A stretch of DNA of 64,000 bases from Edaphochlamys debaryana (Eukaryota > Chlorophyta > Chlorophyceae > Chlamydomonadales), in NCBI GenBank assembly GCA_016858145.1, contig JAEHOE010000061.1, forward strand, positions 124,001 to 188,000. The letters are read 5' to 3'. A program made the position numbers and the translations under genes. How positions within the stretch are numbered: the stretch's first letter is position 1; each line of letters opens with the position of its first letter. The notes beneath the pieces are model-generated. The model was not told the DNA's origin and searched no databases. It worked only from the letters and a program-made list of their open reading frames with translations. Of this stretch, positions 47,334 through 60,000 are shown one piece after another.

Positions 47334-48066
47334 TGAGTCTTCTTGGCGGTGGACCTGAGGGGTGATGGGGGAGGGGGAGTAGGGATGGCATCCTCAACAT
47401 CACGGCCCGGTGCAGCACCGGAGCCCCCTTGCGCCGGCTCCCTGTCACCCCCCGCTACTCCCCTCCCCTCCCAACCTCACCCTGGGTCTGGACGTGCGTG
47501 CGGCGCTGCAGGTCACAAGGCAGTGGCAGGAAGCAAGTCGGGTCAAGTCGGGTCTGAGTGTTTGCGACCGCGCCGCTGCGCCCCGCCGAGAGCCCTGAGC
47601 TTTGCTTGATGAACCCCGAATCGCGCCAACGCGCAGCCACCGCACCTCGCGAGCCTTTCCGTGCTTCGCCTCACTTCACTTCGCCAGCACGCCTGCACGC
47701 TAGTCAATCTGGTGCCGATGCAGCGCTAAGACTATTGCATTAGCTGCTAGAGCAGTCGTGGAGAGACAAGCTGCGCTTGGGAAAGAACTCGGCCTGAACC
47801 CGTCCAATGTCTAGAGGCGAACGGTTCGCAGTCGCCCGGGCAGAAAAGGGCCCGCTGCGAACACAGTCTGAAGGCAGTCTTGCAAGACAGCCGCCTCCCC
47901 CGCCTCCCCCGCCTCCCCCGCCTCCCCCGCCTCCATCTTGACGGAAAGTCCAGGTGCATGCTGCGCATTGCTTTCTCAAAGACCGAGATGCCATACAGTT
48001 GCAAGCAACATGAGGCACTGTGTTTGCCAGATGCTGCATGGCATTGGGCACAGCGCAGATGGAGCT
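47334..48066. other. Spacer, possible virus/host transition
   Basis: No convincing gene on either strand. Includes a CCGCCTCCC repeat at 47892-47932. Gene style changes from compact and intronless before this point to algal after it. Confidence 0.4.
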
Positions 48067-48673
48067 CACAAAGGGTCCATGCCACCATTGACCAACCTTG
48101 AGGTCCTTGCGCTGTACCTGCAGAAAGGCGTCCTGACCAGATCAGTATTGGACAAATGTGGTCTGATGAGCACATACAACCTCAACCTCGCCAGCCACGA
48201 CGTTCGGGTGGACAGCTGTGGCAGGAGAGGCAGGCGCTGCAGTGGCAGGGCTACCCGCCGACGACGCAGCGGCTCAAGGCCAGTTTCGCCATGGTGGAGC
48301 GCCAGCTCAACAGCGCTCTGGGGCTGAGAGCCTGGACGCGAGCATGGCAGAGGTGATTGGTGGCATGCTTGGGGACAGCCCTGATGCGTCTGCTGCTCCC
48401 TCGTGGTCTGGGCGCGAGCCCTGGCGTGCGTCGCTGGAGGGGCGGCTGAAAACACAGCTCATTCCTGCTGCGGACCTGATGGAGCCGCTGGCGCCCGACG
48501 AGCGGCAGCCGTACGACCTCCGCAAGGAGGCGTTCCGCTACAAGCCGCTCATGCGCGTCGATCCGTCCCACACAGCCGCCGTCCAGGCATTTGTTTTGAG
48601 GAAGGGGCTGCCTGCTGTGCCTGGCGATCTGGGGCTTTGGGTGGCGCAAGACGGGGCCCGAGACCATGGGTAA
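48067..48673 (+). pseudogene. Unrecognised gene remnant with frame changes
   Basis: The plus strand reads protein-like stretches in three frames in turn: LEVLALYLQKGVLTRSVLDKCGL, then QALQWQGYPPTTQRLKASFA, then SLDASMAEVIGGMLGDSP to AVQAFVLRKGLPAVPGDLGL ending at 48673. No family recognised. Either a decayed gene or one read with base errors. Confidence 0.35.
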
Positions 48674-49426
48674 CATCCTTAGCCAAAAGTACTTTGATTT
48701 GCGCAGCTTTCTCTTTGCAATGCGCACGGGCGCTGAAGCGCCCACAACCTTGGCTTTCTTGACCTGCTTCCTTTTTGCTCCCGAAGCCACATCCATTGCC
48801 CCCGCCGCGGCCCTGGTGCCCGGCCCCGGGGGCCCCCGGGCCCGCAGACATCCTCGCAGCTCGGGTCAACGTTGTCAACGAGGGAGTGTGCGCATGCCCC
48901 AGCGAGAGAGCGGACCGCAGCTGAGGGCACAGCACTTTGCCGAGCTCTGCAGGTGAGTGCAAGGCAACACACGCAAGCATAAGGGCTACTCGTGTGGCAC
49001 CAGAGCAGTTGCGCATGTTGTGGGGAACAGCAGAAGAGTGCAACGACGGATCAGGCGAATGGGACCGCGACAAACTGTGGCCAGAACCTCGGCTTCGCCC
49101 CTCACCATCGCCCCTCGCCCTCTTTCTTCCTCTCCCTGGGCTAGGGCGTTCCCCGGCCTCCGGCGGCTGACCCTTCTGGTGGGGCACCCGGGCTGCGTAC
49201 GGCTGAATGCGAGGTCGCTGCAGGTGTGTGGAGGCGGGGCTCACTCTGTTGATCTGCTTCTCATTCCTCTGCGGGCCCTCGCCTTGTCGTTGTTCTCTCG
49301 ACTTCCGCACTTCCTGGCCCTGCTCTGAACTGCACAGCGAGCCGAGGAGTCCAGGAGCAGGGGGGCCATGTTGCGAGGGTTGATAGACAGGGAGGGAGGC
49401 GCGCGTTAGGCTGCAGCAATCGTGAC
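48674..49426. other. Spacer, no gene seen
   Basis: GC-rich, with several short open frames in all phases but no motif and no consistent splice pattern. Confidence 0.35.
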
Positions 49427-50428
49427 ATGTCCTCTGGGATTCCACCCCCACCCGCCCGTCCCAGCAGGCCCTGCAGTACATCCCGTACATCCAGCTCGTC
49501 CAACTGCGCCTGGGCGGCCCAGGCGGCGGCGAGTGGGACGACGTCGGCGGCAGCGGCGCTGGAACCAAGTCCGCATCCGGATCGAATCCTGGATCCAAGA
49601 AGGCGGAACGTCGCGCGCGCGGGTGGCGGCAGCGAGGACCCCGGAGCCGGCGGCGGCGGTGCCGACGTGGCCGTAGAGGCCGCGGCAGCGCCGCCAGGCC
49701 ACGATCCGCCGCCGCCGCCGCCGCCGCCGCCACCGCCGCCAATGCCTGGCAGTGCCGCCGCCAGGGCGGTGCTGGAGGCCGCCCGCTGCCTGGCCCGCCG
49801 GAGCGGCGGCGGCAGCGGGGGTGGTTCACTCGCGCGCGGCAGGCGAGGTGAGCCTCTCCAGATGCGGCGGAACCGTGGGAACAAGGACACCAGCGACGGC
49901 GAAGACGAGGAGGACGACGGCGAGGAGGACGAGGGCGAGGATGAGGGCGAGGCGTCAAGCGGCGACGACTCTGCTGCAAGCTCCGACCGCGCGTCCTTTT
50001 GTAGTGAGGGCTCTGAGGGGCGGCGATACGACGGGCGTCCGACGAGGGAGGCGCCTGGCGCCTCTGGGCCCGACGGAGGCAGCGGCAGCGGAGCCTGGGG
50101 TCCATGCAACGTGCGGCCAGCCGGGTCTGGCGCTCCAACCGGGGAGAGAGAGAGGTTACACGGGCCGGAGCCAATCGGAGCCTGGGCTCAGCGGAGGGCG
50201 GAGGCAGTTCGGGTCCAGGTGGACTTTCTGAGCGGTGATGAGGTGGCGGCAGTGAACGCAGTGCTGAGGGCCGAGGCGGGGCCGCTGGGGTCGGGAGGGC
50301 AGGGTGGTAGGAGGGCCGGGGTGGGGGGCGGGGGCGGGCGGAGGGTGGTGGTGGAGGCGGGGTTGCGGCCGAGGTGGGTGTGGGCCGAGGCGGTCGGCCT
50401 TGGCCTGGGCGCATGCGCCGGGGGTTGA
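49427..50428 (+). CDS. Low-complexity hypothetical protein (tentative)
   Basis: An open frame of 333 codons with poly-Pro, Gly/Ser and acidic (EDEEDDGEEDEGEDEGE) stretches and one plausible globular segment (AQRRAEAVRVQVDFLSGDEVAAVNAVL). Introns may interrupt it; the 5' end could be an intron (an alternative frame reads QQALQYIPYIQLVQLRL there). Looks like an algal nuclear gene, if it is one. Confidence 0.25.
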   Translation: MSSGIPPPPARPSRPCSTSRTSSSSNCAWAAQAAASGTTSAAAALEPSPHPDRILDPRRRNVARAGGGSEDPGAGGGGADVAVEAAAAPPGHDPPPPPPPPPPPPMPGSAAARAVLEAARCLARRSGGGSGGGSLARGRRGEPLQMRRNRGNKDTSDGEDEEDDGEEDEGEDEGEASSGDDSAASSDRASFCSEGSEGRRYDGRPTREAPGASGPDGGSGSGAWGPCNVRPAGSGAPTGERERLHGPEPIGAWAQRRAEAVRVQVDFLSGDEVAAVNAVLRAEAGPLGSGGQGGRRAGVGGGGGRRVVVEAGLRPRWVWAEAVGLGLGACAGG

Positions 50429-50672
50429 GGCGGCGACCGAGTTGTGGCGGGCTGATGTGTTCAATGAGCGTTGCGGCGACGATTATTGGGGCAATGGGGC
50501 TTTGAGCAGAGGTGTCCGAGTTTGATGGCCCCAGGCATCCCATGTCCCAGTCCCTGCTTCGGTTGCCGTCCGATTTCGCCTCTGTCATTTGTGGGCCAAC
50601 AGGCAGAAATGTGGGCGAACCACCGCAGAGGAGGCAAAAATATGAGGGGAGACCACCGTGGAATAGACAAAA

Positions 50673-50782
50673 CGATCCTACCAGGGATCGAACCTGGAAT
50701 CTCCGGTTATCAGCACAATCTGTTCCGCATGCGAGCGGATCTGTTCCATAGACCGGCACTTTATCCATTAAGCCATAGGACC
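50673..50782 (-). tRNA. Intron-containing tRNA, Arg-type body with anticodon ATG
   Basis: On the minus strand: acceptor GGTCCTA pairs with TAGGATC, D-arm GCTTAATGGATAAAGT with the A20 usual in Arg tRNAs, anticodon stem CCGGT/ACCGG, T-arm CCAGG-TTCGATC-CCTGG. A 37-base intron (50709-50745) sits at the canonical position after base 37. TTTT follows directly at 50669-50672, a Pol III terminator. The anticodon reads ATG (plus strand 50747-50749); in the related partial copy at 53213-53306 it is ACG (Arg). So this gene has an Arg-tRNA body with an anticodon that would read His codons, or is a mutated or misread copy. Confidence 0.85.
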
Positions 50783-51060
50783 ACCCCCTTAACGGGCTAC
50801 GCTTCTGGACATCCGAGATCTCGCTCCCGGGCCGGATGACTAAGAGGCTCTTGTTCAGGCCAATATCTACCAACGCAAAGCCTACTACGGACTCAAGCGC
50901 GCAACCTACGAGCTGAAACCGTACGGCGTGCGCCTGCTGCTTCGGGTGGGGCGGGACGCTGTGGCGGGGGTGGGCGGGCACTGCCGCATGCACGCCTGGG
51001 CAGAGGGAGCGAGCGTGCGCAATGGAGGGAGGCAGGGTAGTTCCCTCGGCGTGCACTCTA
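50695..51060. repeat. Segmental duplication, copy 1
   Basis: Matches 53213-53578 at about 95%, including most of the tRNA body and about 270 bases beyond it (CCCCTTAACGGGCTACGCTT to GGGTAGTTCCCTCGGC). Confidence 0.88.
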
Positions 51061-53212
51061 CCGGTATGTGAGCCAGTGATGGAGTGCCGTGGGGGGCAGC
51101 CAGGGCAGGTCAAGCCGCATGGCAGCGGACGAGGCAACGTGCGCGAATTGTGCACCGCCCAACGCGCATAGCCTGTCCGGACCGCTAGCAGGACCGCCAG
51201 CAAGTGTTGCCGTGTGCACGCAAGAAGCCGGGCCATGCATACAGAACGGGGGAACAGACCGCGGCTGGGCCGAGGAGCCATGCAAAAAAACAAAAGCACT
51301 GAGCTGCGCAGCAGTCAAGGCTTGCCCCCTTTTTGGAAGTGGCATGTTCATGTTTAGCGTGAAGGGGTCAACGACGGGCGGGGGGCCACGGGGGTTCGGG
51401 GGGTTGGCACGCTGGGTACCGAGATCACCGACGAAACCGACCACCGACCCGCCTGTAGGCTCCGCAGTCCTCATAGCAACACAGTATTGTAGCATCAGAT
51501 GCACGTTGCGAAGCGAGCGCTGCGGCTGTGTCCGGATTTCGTCGCGCTCGTCGGCCGCATCATCGCTGATGGCAAGCGACACATAACACGCGACTTTGCA
51601 TGTGTTCGTCAGTGAGGCAGCTGTCTTGCGACCGCACTGCATGTCGGACTGCCCCTAACGTGCTTGGACGAGGTCAACGAACTGTAAATTGACGAGCGGT
51701 GTCCGCCAAGACACGATTGCATGGGCGTCTCGACCGCATTCTTCTCGGTCTTGGCCCAAGCCAAGTGGAGGGAGCAGGGAGCCACTCTCCGCCTCTCAGG
51801 TGGGGGACCCTGCAGTACCTCAGTGCATGCCACTGCCAGCCGTGGGACGCCCCCAAGAACCTTCGTGTCAGAACTGCAAGCGAGCTTTCGTGCACGTGTG
51901 TCGTAAGGCACGGGCCGGGGACGGCGTGAGTTTGGATGGATTTGGCATGCAGCCTGACCTTGGTCTCCCTGGGAGACGCCCAGCCTGACTTGAAGAGGGC
52001 CCTCCTCAGAGGCAGACCCTTGCAGTCCTCCGCCAGCCCCGGTCCTATCGTGCACTGCGCTGCACTGCGCTGACCCGGTCCTCCCATGCGTTCCCATGTC
52101 CAGGCCCTGGTTCCACTTGGGCAAAACCCCTTGCCTCCGCACGGAAACGCGGATAGGTATCAACGTTGGGTCCTATCCTCCGTAGTTGATACCTTCGTGG
52201 CGATATTTGCAATCCCGCTCGGGGGGTCGGGGCAGACCGAGGTGGGGTAGGTGCGTCCGGCCGCCGAGTAAGCCTTCGCCTCTCAAACCTTAAGCTGAGG
52301 AGTGCATATCGCGGTGCTTGGGTGCATTTCTGAGGGGAGCACGGTGCGCGATGCCCCGAACGACCGGTTGGCCGGCGGTCAGCGACCACCCGCGCCCATC
52401 TGAGCGTCGCGCTACTAAGAAAAAGGTTTCATAGAGCTGTAAGCAACTATAGAGTGAGTTCTGATGACTTTCGTGGATGTTGGCTGCCCAAGCATGTCGG
52501 CCGACATGCACCTGCGACCGACCGCCTCCAAGCACTCCAGGGCCTAGGATAGGCTCCTACCTTAGCTATACATTCTGAAGGGGGACCAGACGGGAAGCGG
52601 GGTGTGTGAAACCCGCGGTCGTCCCTTGTCCTCCCCCGGTTGCCCCAGCTCCCCAGTTACCGAGGCAGTTACGCCAACTTTGTGCGCATCTGTCGCGCGA
52701 GGATGTTTCAAAGACGATGGTGAAACCCGCCCGCAGAAGCCCATACCCATTTTAGGTTAAAAAAGGGGGGGGAGGGGTTGCATCCCCGCAGGTGCCACCA
52801 CCTGAGCGCACGAACGATTCGACCTGCGCACCACATCCATGGAAAGTGGTCGGGGCGAGGGCACTTACCCCCGCATGCCGCATCATTACATAGGACGTGT
52901 GCCTCGTGTGGGGCGGATACGTGCTTCTAGGCTCTCGACCGCAGAAACCATGAGCACAAAGCAGGCCTCTCCGGCGCGTACGGGAGGACAGGGAGGGGTG
53001 GTGGGACCGGGAGGACTGGGATAAGGGTAGGTGGGGCGAGCGGGGTGGGGCGGGGAGGACTGGGACAATGGCTGGGGTAGGATAGGTTACTGTGAGTCCT
53101 CCCAGGTGCGTGGGTTCCTCTACTGGCTTAGTGTGGTGCAGCATCAAGTAAGTAGAGTGTCAGAAGCAGGTGAGTGCTTTACCGCCAGTAGTCCACGGCC
53201 ATTGTCCTGCCC
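51061..53212. other. Non-coding algal spacer
   Basis: No gene I can support. Several short ORFs are shadows of GC-rich sequence. 52160-52760 has long stretches without G/C bias and could hold an unrecognised RNA, but it matches no tRNA, 5S, U1, U2 or U6 pattern I know. Confidence 0.35.
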
Positions 53213-53306
53213 CGAACCTGGAATCTCCGGTTATCAGCACGATCCGTTCCGCATGCGGGCGGATCTGTTCCGTAGACCGGCGCTTTATCCATTAAGCCAT
53301 AGGACC
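53213..53306 (-). pseudogene. Truncated tRNA-Arg(ACG) copy
   Basis: The minus strand has the same 5' acceptor GGTCCTA, D-arm, anticodon loop CTACGG with ACG anticodon, intron and anticodon stem as 50673-50782. The 3' half stops after GGTTC: the rest of the T-arm and acceptor strand is missing. Confidence 0.85.
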
Positions 53307-53578
53307 ACCCCCTTAACGGGCTACGCTTCTGGACATCCGAGATCTCGCTCCTGGGCCGGATGACAAATGGGGCTCTTGTTCAGGCCAATATCTACCAACG
53401 CAAAACCTACTACGGACTCAAGCGCGCAACCTACGAGCTGAAACCGTACGGCGTGCGCCTGCTGCTTCGGGCGGGGTGGGACGCTGTGGCGGGGGTGGGC
53501 GGGCATTGCCGCATGCACGCCTGGCAGAGGGAGCGAGCGTGCGCAATGGAGGGAGGCAGGGTAGTTCCCTCGGCATGC
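53213..53578. repeat. Segmental duplication, copy 2
   Basis: Second copy of 50695-51060. Its left edge falls inside the tRNA T-loop, which is why the tRNA copy is truncated. Confidence 0.88.
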
Positions 53579-54021
53579 GTGAGCGCTTAAGGCTTGCGGT
53601 GGCGTTCTGTGTGCGCCAGTGATGGAGTGCCGTGGGGGGCAGCGAGGGCAGGTCAAGCCGCATCTGGAGCGGGCGAGGCAATGCGAGCTTGCGCTCAGGC
53701 ATCATCATTTCTGCATCCTCCGGCTCACCCCACAAGAAAGCGCTCCACGCTGCTACTCAACACTCCGGGTGCCGCCCGCCACGCTTCCACCTGAGCGAGC
53801 CGTCGACTCTGCCCATCAGCCTCAGCCTGGCCTCTAAGCAAAGCACGGCGCCCCTCAGCTGGCACACCTCGGTCCATTGATTGACAACACCTGCACATAC
53901 AGCATGTCCTCTCCTGTGCATATTCTCTCTCCCTATCCCCCTCTCTCTCAGCCTCAGCGGCCTCGGCGCAGCCGGTTCATTCGTTCTCAACGTTCCTAAG
54001 CTCCCGTTCATCACAATCTAG
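53579..54021. other. Spacer downstream of the pherophorin gene
   Basis: No gene seen. Presumably 3' untranslated sequence of the minus-strand pherophorin gene in its right part. Confidence 0.4.
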
Positions 54022-57000
54022 CTAGGGGCAGCTGGCCACCTCCCAGCTCTGCTGCAGCGCATCACAGCCCGCCGCGTCTCTGACAGAGCCGCTCGTGCTC
54101 GCGAACTCCGCTAGGAACGACATGTCGCTGCAGGTGGGGGTGCCCGGGCCCGTGAACCCAGTCAAGGAGAGGGCGGCCCCCTGCCACCAGCCCTGCGTTT
54201 CGGCTGTGTACTCGGCGGCCATGGAGAGGGCCTCGGCAATCTCGGGTGTGGAGACGGGCCCGCACACCTGCGGTGGGTTGGGTACAGTGGATAGGGGGGC
54301 TGTGTCGGGGCGCAAGGATGGTGTCCGGTAGGGGAGGGTACGCTGCTGGATAGGGGTGTTGGGGCGCAAGGAAGGCAGGGCCCTCCCTAGCGGAGTCCGT
54401 GGGCCGGGATCGGCACGCTACCGAACGGCTCCTGGCTCGGGCGGGAAGGGGGCCATGCATGTGCTCATCTCGCCAGACCCAACACCGATCCCCGCCATTC
54501 ACCCCTCACCCCACTGGCATGCCCCAATACGCCTACCCAGACAGAAACGTACCGTGATCGCCAGGCTGTTGTAGACACCGTCAGACGTGGAGGCCGGATC
54601 GCAGGACGTCACTTCGAAGGCGTCGAAGGCGCCGAAGAGTCCGTCAGCCACATCGTCAGCCACACCCCTGGCCAGCGCTTGGCTGCAGGGATCAATCAAG
54701 GGCCAGGGATGGACAGGGATAGCATGGGGCAGGGGAGGTAGGGTGTGTGGTTCAATGGCAAAGCAAGGGAAGAGTGAGACTGTACGGGTTGCAATGGCGC
54801 CACCCGGGTGGCCCCCAGACCCCAGCTACCCTCGCGGCACCACTTCGAGCAGGCTGTACACGGCTGCACGAGGCAGTACGGAGCAGTACGGAACACGGAG
54901 CAGTACGGAGCAGTACGGAGTACGGAGCAGTTCGAGCATGCCTGCATGCCTGCAACATTCCGCACAGCAACCAACACCACTCGTGCAGCCCACCATACAT
55001 CTGCACGCCCCGGCCCCCGCCCTCCATTGATTCTTACCGCTGGGCCGCGTATCCGAACGACCACTTGAAACTGAAGAGGGCGGGGCTGCAATCGGGAACA
55101 TCAACTGCGTAGCCGAACACCGACTGCCGCTTGTCTTGCTTCACGGTCCATTTGAAACACGCCCCGTCACAGCTCGGCTTGCCGTGCACCGGAGGCGGCT
55201 GGGAGGTGCTGCGCGGGGAGGGCGACGGCGGGGGAACCGGCGGCGGCGGCGGGGGCGGCGGGGGCGGCGGAGGGGGCAGAGCCAGGCGGCAGGGTCCCGT
55301 GTCCATTCGGGCAGAGCACAGGGGGTTGCTGTTGGGGCCTTCGGCTGTCATGTTCCACTCCACACACTCATAGTAGGGGGCCAGGCGATACCCGGTCAAG
55401 GCCCGAGCGTGGTCGTTAAGGGTAACGAGGCCGTCCCAGGTCTCGCCCAGCGAAAGGGCCTTGGCGACCGCCGAGCCCACTCCCCGGGTCACGGGGCCGC
55501 AGAACTGGTGGGGCAGCAAGGGGAGAGGAGCAGGGGCAGCAAGGGAAGGGAAGGTCACTGGGGGCTGGGGGTTGCGCATGGTACTTGGGGGCCACTCAGG
55601 GGACCCCTTGTGAGGCGCTGCTTCGGGGGCCGGGACGGAGGGCCCAAGTAAGCCCCTCACGCACACCTCAACGGCTCGCCTGCCTAACCAGCCTTACTAA
55701 TGCGCCGTACGACACACCATGTGGACCCCCCCATCGATCGACCGCCCTTCCGGCCATCTGATGCCCCGGTTCCTCTCACCTCGACCTCTGTCGAGTAGAT
55801 GGTCAGCATGGGGTCATGGACGTGCGGGGCGGTATGCAGATCGCACGACGTCACCTGCCAGCTGCCCACGCCCGCTTCAAACTGCGGCACCGATGTGCCC
55901 TCAGTCATTAGCTTGATAGTGCGCTGGATGTCGCTCGCGAAGCTGTCAACAAAATGAGACATGGTGGAGTCGCAACTCTGCAGCACGTCGAGGTCCGGCT
56001 CGAGCGGTCCAGCGGAAGCGGTGAAAGGAGCACTCGGGCGGAGGCGGAGGGGTCCTCGACCGGGGCGGGGGCGCTGGGGACGGGGGTGGGGAGGAGGGCG
56101 GCCTGAGCGGAGGGCGTGGCCGGGGCAGGGGCGGGGACGGCGTGGCTCGGGGCGTGGGCGGGGATGGCGTGGGCCGGGGCTTGGGTGGGGAAGGCGTGAC
56201 TCGGGGCTTGGGTTGGGATGGCGCGGGCCGGGGCTTTGGCGGGGACGGAGTTGCTCGAGGCTTGGGCGGGGATGGCGTGACTCGGGGCTTGGGCGGGGAC
56301 GGCGTGAGTCGGGGCTTGGGCGGGGATGGCGTGACGCGGGGCTTGGGCGGGGACGGCCTGGCCCGGGGTGGGGAAGGCAAAGGCGGCGAGGGCGGCGGCG
56401 GTGCGCACAAGCTGGCCCAAGCGGCCTCGCAGTTCGACACCCTTTCTTCATAGTCGCCTTCCGTTTTTAAGGCGAAAGCAAGGATGGACACGGTGGGGTT
56501 GGGGCAGGTGGAGGCGGGCGTGGAGCCTTGGCCCGTCAGGATGCGGGCGTGCTCCTCAAGGGAGGTGTTGCCGCGCCAGTTTCTGTAAGACAGAGCCTGG
56601 GCAACGGCGGGGCCCACGCCTTCGGGTAGGTCCTCGTTGCAGATCTGTCGGGAATGAGGGAAGTGCAAGGGTCAGCAAACATGGGCTTTGGCTCAATGGG
56701 GACCGTAGCTCCGTCCTGCAGATTAGCTGTGGCTGTATGCGGTGTGCACGGCGCTGAACGGGAGTCGAACGTGTACACTCGTGGCGGTGGCGTTCTCCAA
56801 ACAGTCAACAGAACGAGGGGCGGGGCATGCCGGCGAACCTGTGGTGTGCTGTGGTGGTGTCCACTGAGCGGTGCTCCCTTGCGTGCACGCTGAGGGCCCT
56901 CAAAGGTCGGAGACGTCGCAACGCCGACCCGCCCCCTCCCCCCCGTATCCCCAAGTCCGAAAACCGCGGCGCACGTAACAGACTCCCTTCCCCAGCCATC

Positions 57001-60000
57001 CCCAGCAGATGCGTCACAAGCAGCGCCGGCTTGCAGGCGGAGGTGCTCTGGGTGGCGGCGTTGCTGGGCGCGGTGGATGGGCGGCCTGGGGCCGGGAGCG
57101 CATTTAGATATCAGGCTACGGTTTGCGGTGCGAGGCATGGGCGCGGCCATGGGCGAGGTGGCATGGGTTTCTGGGTTTGCGGCGGGCGGGACCCCACGGC
57201 ACTGCTGCTGGCTGCTGAGAACTGGGCGCTGCCGAGGGATGCCGCCTCTGGGCGCTGGGAGCTGGGCGCGGGGTCGAGGCGGTGGGCACTGCCGCCAGGC
57301 GCTGCCGCTGAACCCTGAGCGTTGAGTCTGGGCGCCGCCTGAGCGCTATGTGCTGGCGCTGGCCACTGCAGCTCAGAGGTGCCGCTGGGCGCCATTGCTT
57401 GGTGCTTGGCGTTGCCGCTGGGTGTTGCGGCTGGGCGCTGCCGCTGGGCGCTGCCGCTGGGCGCTGCCGCTGGGCGCTGCCGCCGGGCGCTGCCGCAAGA
57501 CCCTGAGCCTGGGCGCCACCTGAGCGCTAGGTGCCGGCGCTGGCCGCTGGGCGCTAGGCCCTGCGTGGGCGCTGCAGCTCGGAGCTGCCGCTGGGCGCCG
57601 TTGCTGGACGCTGGGCGTTGCCGCTGGGCGCGGCCGCTAGCTGGGGGCTGCCGCTGGGCGCTGCCGCTGGGCGCTGCCGCTGGGCGCTGCCGCTGGGCGC
57701 TGCCGCCGGGCGCTGCCGCAGGACCCTGAGCCTGGGCGCCACCTGAGCGCTAGGTACCGGCGCTGGCCGCTGGGCGCTAGGCCCTGCGTGGGCGGTGCAG
57801 GTCGGAGCTGCCGCTGGGCGCCGTTGCTGGGCGCTGGACGTTGCCGCTTGGCGTTGCCGCTTGGCGTTGCCGCTGGGCGTTGCCGCTGGGCGCTGCCGCT
57901 GGGCGCTGCCGCTGGGCGCTGCCGCTGGGCGCTGCCGCTGGGCGCTGCCGCTGGGCGCTGCCGCCGGGCGCTGCCGCAGGACCCTGAGCCTGGGCGCCAC
58001 CTGAGCGCTAGGTACCGGCGCTGGCCGCTGGGCGCTAGGCCCTGCGTGGGCGGTGCAGGTCGGAGCTGCCGCTGGGCGCCGTTGCTGGGCGCTGGGCGTT
58101 GCCGCTTGGCGTTGCCGCTTGGCGTTGCCGCTGGGCGTTGCCGCTGGGCGCTGCCGCTGGGCGCTGCCGCTGGGCGCTGCCGCTGGGCGCTGCCGCTGGG
58201 CGCTGCCGCTGGGCGCTGCCGCTGGGCGCTGCCACTGGGCGCTGCCGCTGGGCGCTGCCGCTGGGCGCTCCCGTTGGGCGCTGCTGTTGGGCGCTGCCGC
58301 TGGGCGCTGCCGCTGAGCGCTGCCGCTGGGCGCTGCCGCTGGGCGCTCCCGCTGGGCGCTGCTGCTGGGCGCTGCCGCCGGGCGAGCCTCGCCCGGCGCC
58401 CTGAGGGCGCTGTCGCTGGGCGTTGCCGGTGCGCGCTGAACGCTACCGCCGGGCGCTGGGCGCGGCCTGGCCGCTGCCGCTGAGAGGGCTCTGCTGGGGC
58501 ACCGCCCCCGTCCCTACCCTGCGATCGCTGCCGATTGCACGCCGGCGGCCTTCCCCTCCTGTGTCCCTCAGGCCCCGCCTCCCGCCTTCCGCTGCCTGCG
58601 CGATGTGCCTGGGACTGCGTCGCGGCGTTGCTCGTCGCCTCTACGCATGGCGCCTGCGGCCTAGCGCTCGTCGTGGCATTGCATGTCTGCTCTCCTGCTA
58701 TGCCTACGGCTCCTTGCCTCCGCATATTGTTCTGTTTTTGGTGCGGTGCTTGCGGGGCTGCCTACGGTGTCGCGGTCGATCGCGCTTGTCCGCGGTGCCT
58801 CCGATGCCGTGTGCCAGCGCGTTGCTGTTGCGTTGCGGTTGCTATCGATCACATCGTTGCTTCTCCGGGTGCTTCCTAGCTGCTCGGCCTCGCTCGGCTC
58901 ATGCAGGTTGGACGAGCGCCGGCCCAGCGGGTCAGCGGTATGTCCGCGACTTTCCCGTCGCTTCTCCCTGCCCGCTTGTTGAAGCCAGCTACCTTCACAC
59001 GCGGCTGGGCCGGTCCGTTTGGCGCGAGCGCTCCGTGGGTGACGGCAGACGGTCGCACGGTCGCACGGTGCAGCAGTCTCGGGGTATCCTCCGCTCTAAT
59101 GACTTCGCTCACGCTCCCGAACGCCCTAGCGGGGTCGGTTATCGATTCGCATCCGTTGAGCTACGGTGATTGAGGGAAGTGAAGGCAGGCTCCACGGGTA
59201 GAGGGTTGAAAAGGCAAGGTGGCCCAGGTGGGGGTTGCGGTGGGCGTGCGTGGCGGGGCACGGCATGGGGCACGTCAGACAGGGTCAGACCGTTCGTATG
59301 GCGGATGGATCAGAACTCAGGAGTGGAGCCGGCAGGGTTCTGCCTGCTGGTGACTCACCCCTCCGAGGGGCGTCCCACATCAACGTCTGAAAACCACACC
59401 CACTTACCTCGACTGTAGCGTAGTACTTGATTGAGTCGCCGTCTGTCTCGGCCATCACGCGCGGGCGGGGCCAGGGGCCGTCCGAGCCGTCCGAACCGTC
59501 CGAGCCGTCCGTGTGGTACGAGCAGTCGTCCAACAACCACTCGTTGGCTTCCGTCGTTCGGCGGAACGCTCCGATCATTGAGTTGGAAACGCCTCGCAAG
59601 CTCATGGACTGGATGACGTCAGGGAAGAACGTCGTGATGATGTACTGTTGGATCTCAATACAGCAGGGAGTCCGGCCATTGAAGTCCGCGTTCTGGGCAC
59701 ATGCTTTGAAGTCCCGCACGGGTCGTCGGGCCTGCTGTCAGACATGACTGTCTTGAACCGAATGCATTGATAGTCGCATGTGGGCCCCTCAGGGGGTGGG
59801 GGCAGGGCTGGCGGGCTCGGCGGACGAGGGCTCGGGGGCGAGCGGCGGGGGCTGGGCGGCGTGGGGGGCTTGGGCGCACGGCTGCGGGCCGAGGAGGGGA
59901 GGGACACATGCATGGCAGGGCACAGCCGTGAACGAACAAGAGGCAGCAGGGGCGGTGCAGCTTGGTTGCTCGCACCATCCTTGGATGGGATCCCTTCGTA

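Noticed and set aside
48549..51299. 916-codon minus-strand ORF
   Set aside because: It runs through the tRNA gene, a segmental duplication and spacer with Arg/Pro-rich random composition and no motif.
52160..52760. Possible structural RNA (5S, snRNA, RNase P)
   Set aside because: No consensus sequence or fold of these RNAs could be found by eye.
55136..55651. Gly/Arg-rich plus ORF
   Set aside because: Antisense of the poly-Pro pherophorin hinge.
57310..58725. Long ORFs on both strands in the 13-bp minisatellite
   Set aside because: Satellite DNA within an intron; a 13-base period shifts frame each unit.
58423..59169. 248-codon plus-strand ORF
   Set aside because: Located in the pherophorin intron, no motif, composition follows local GC; kept out for lack of support.
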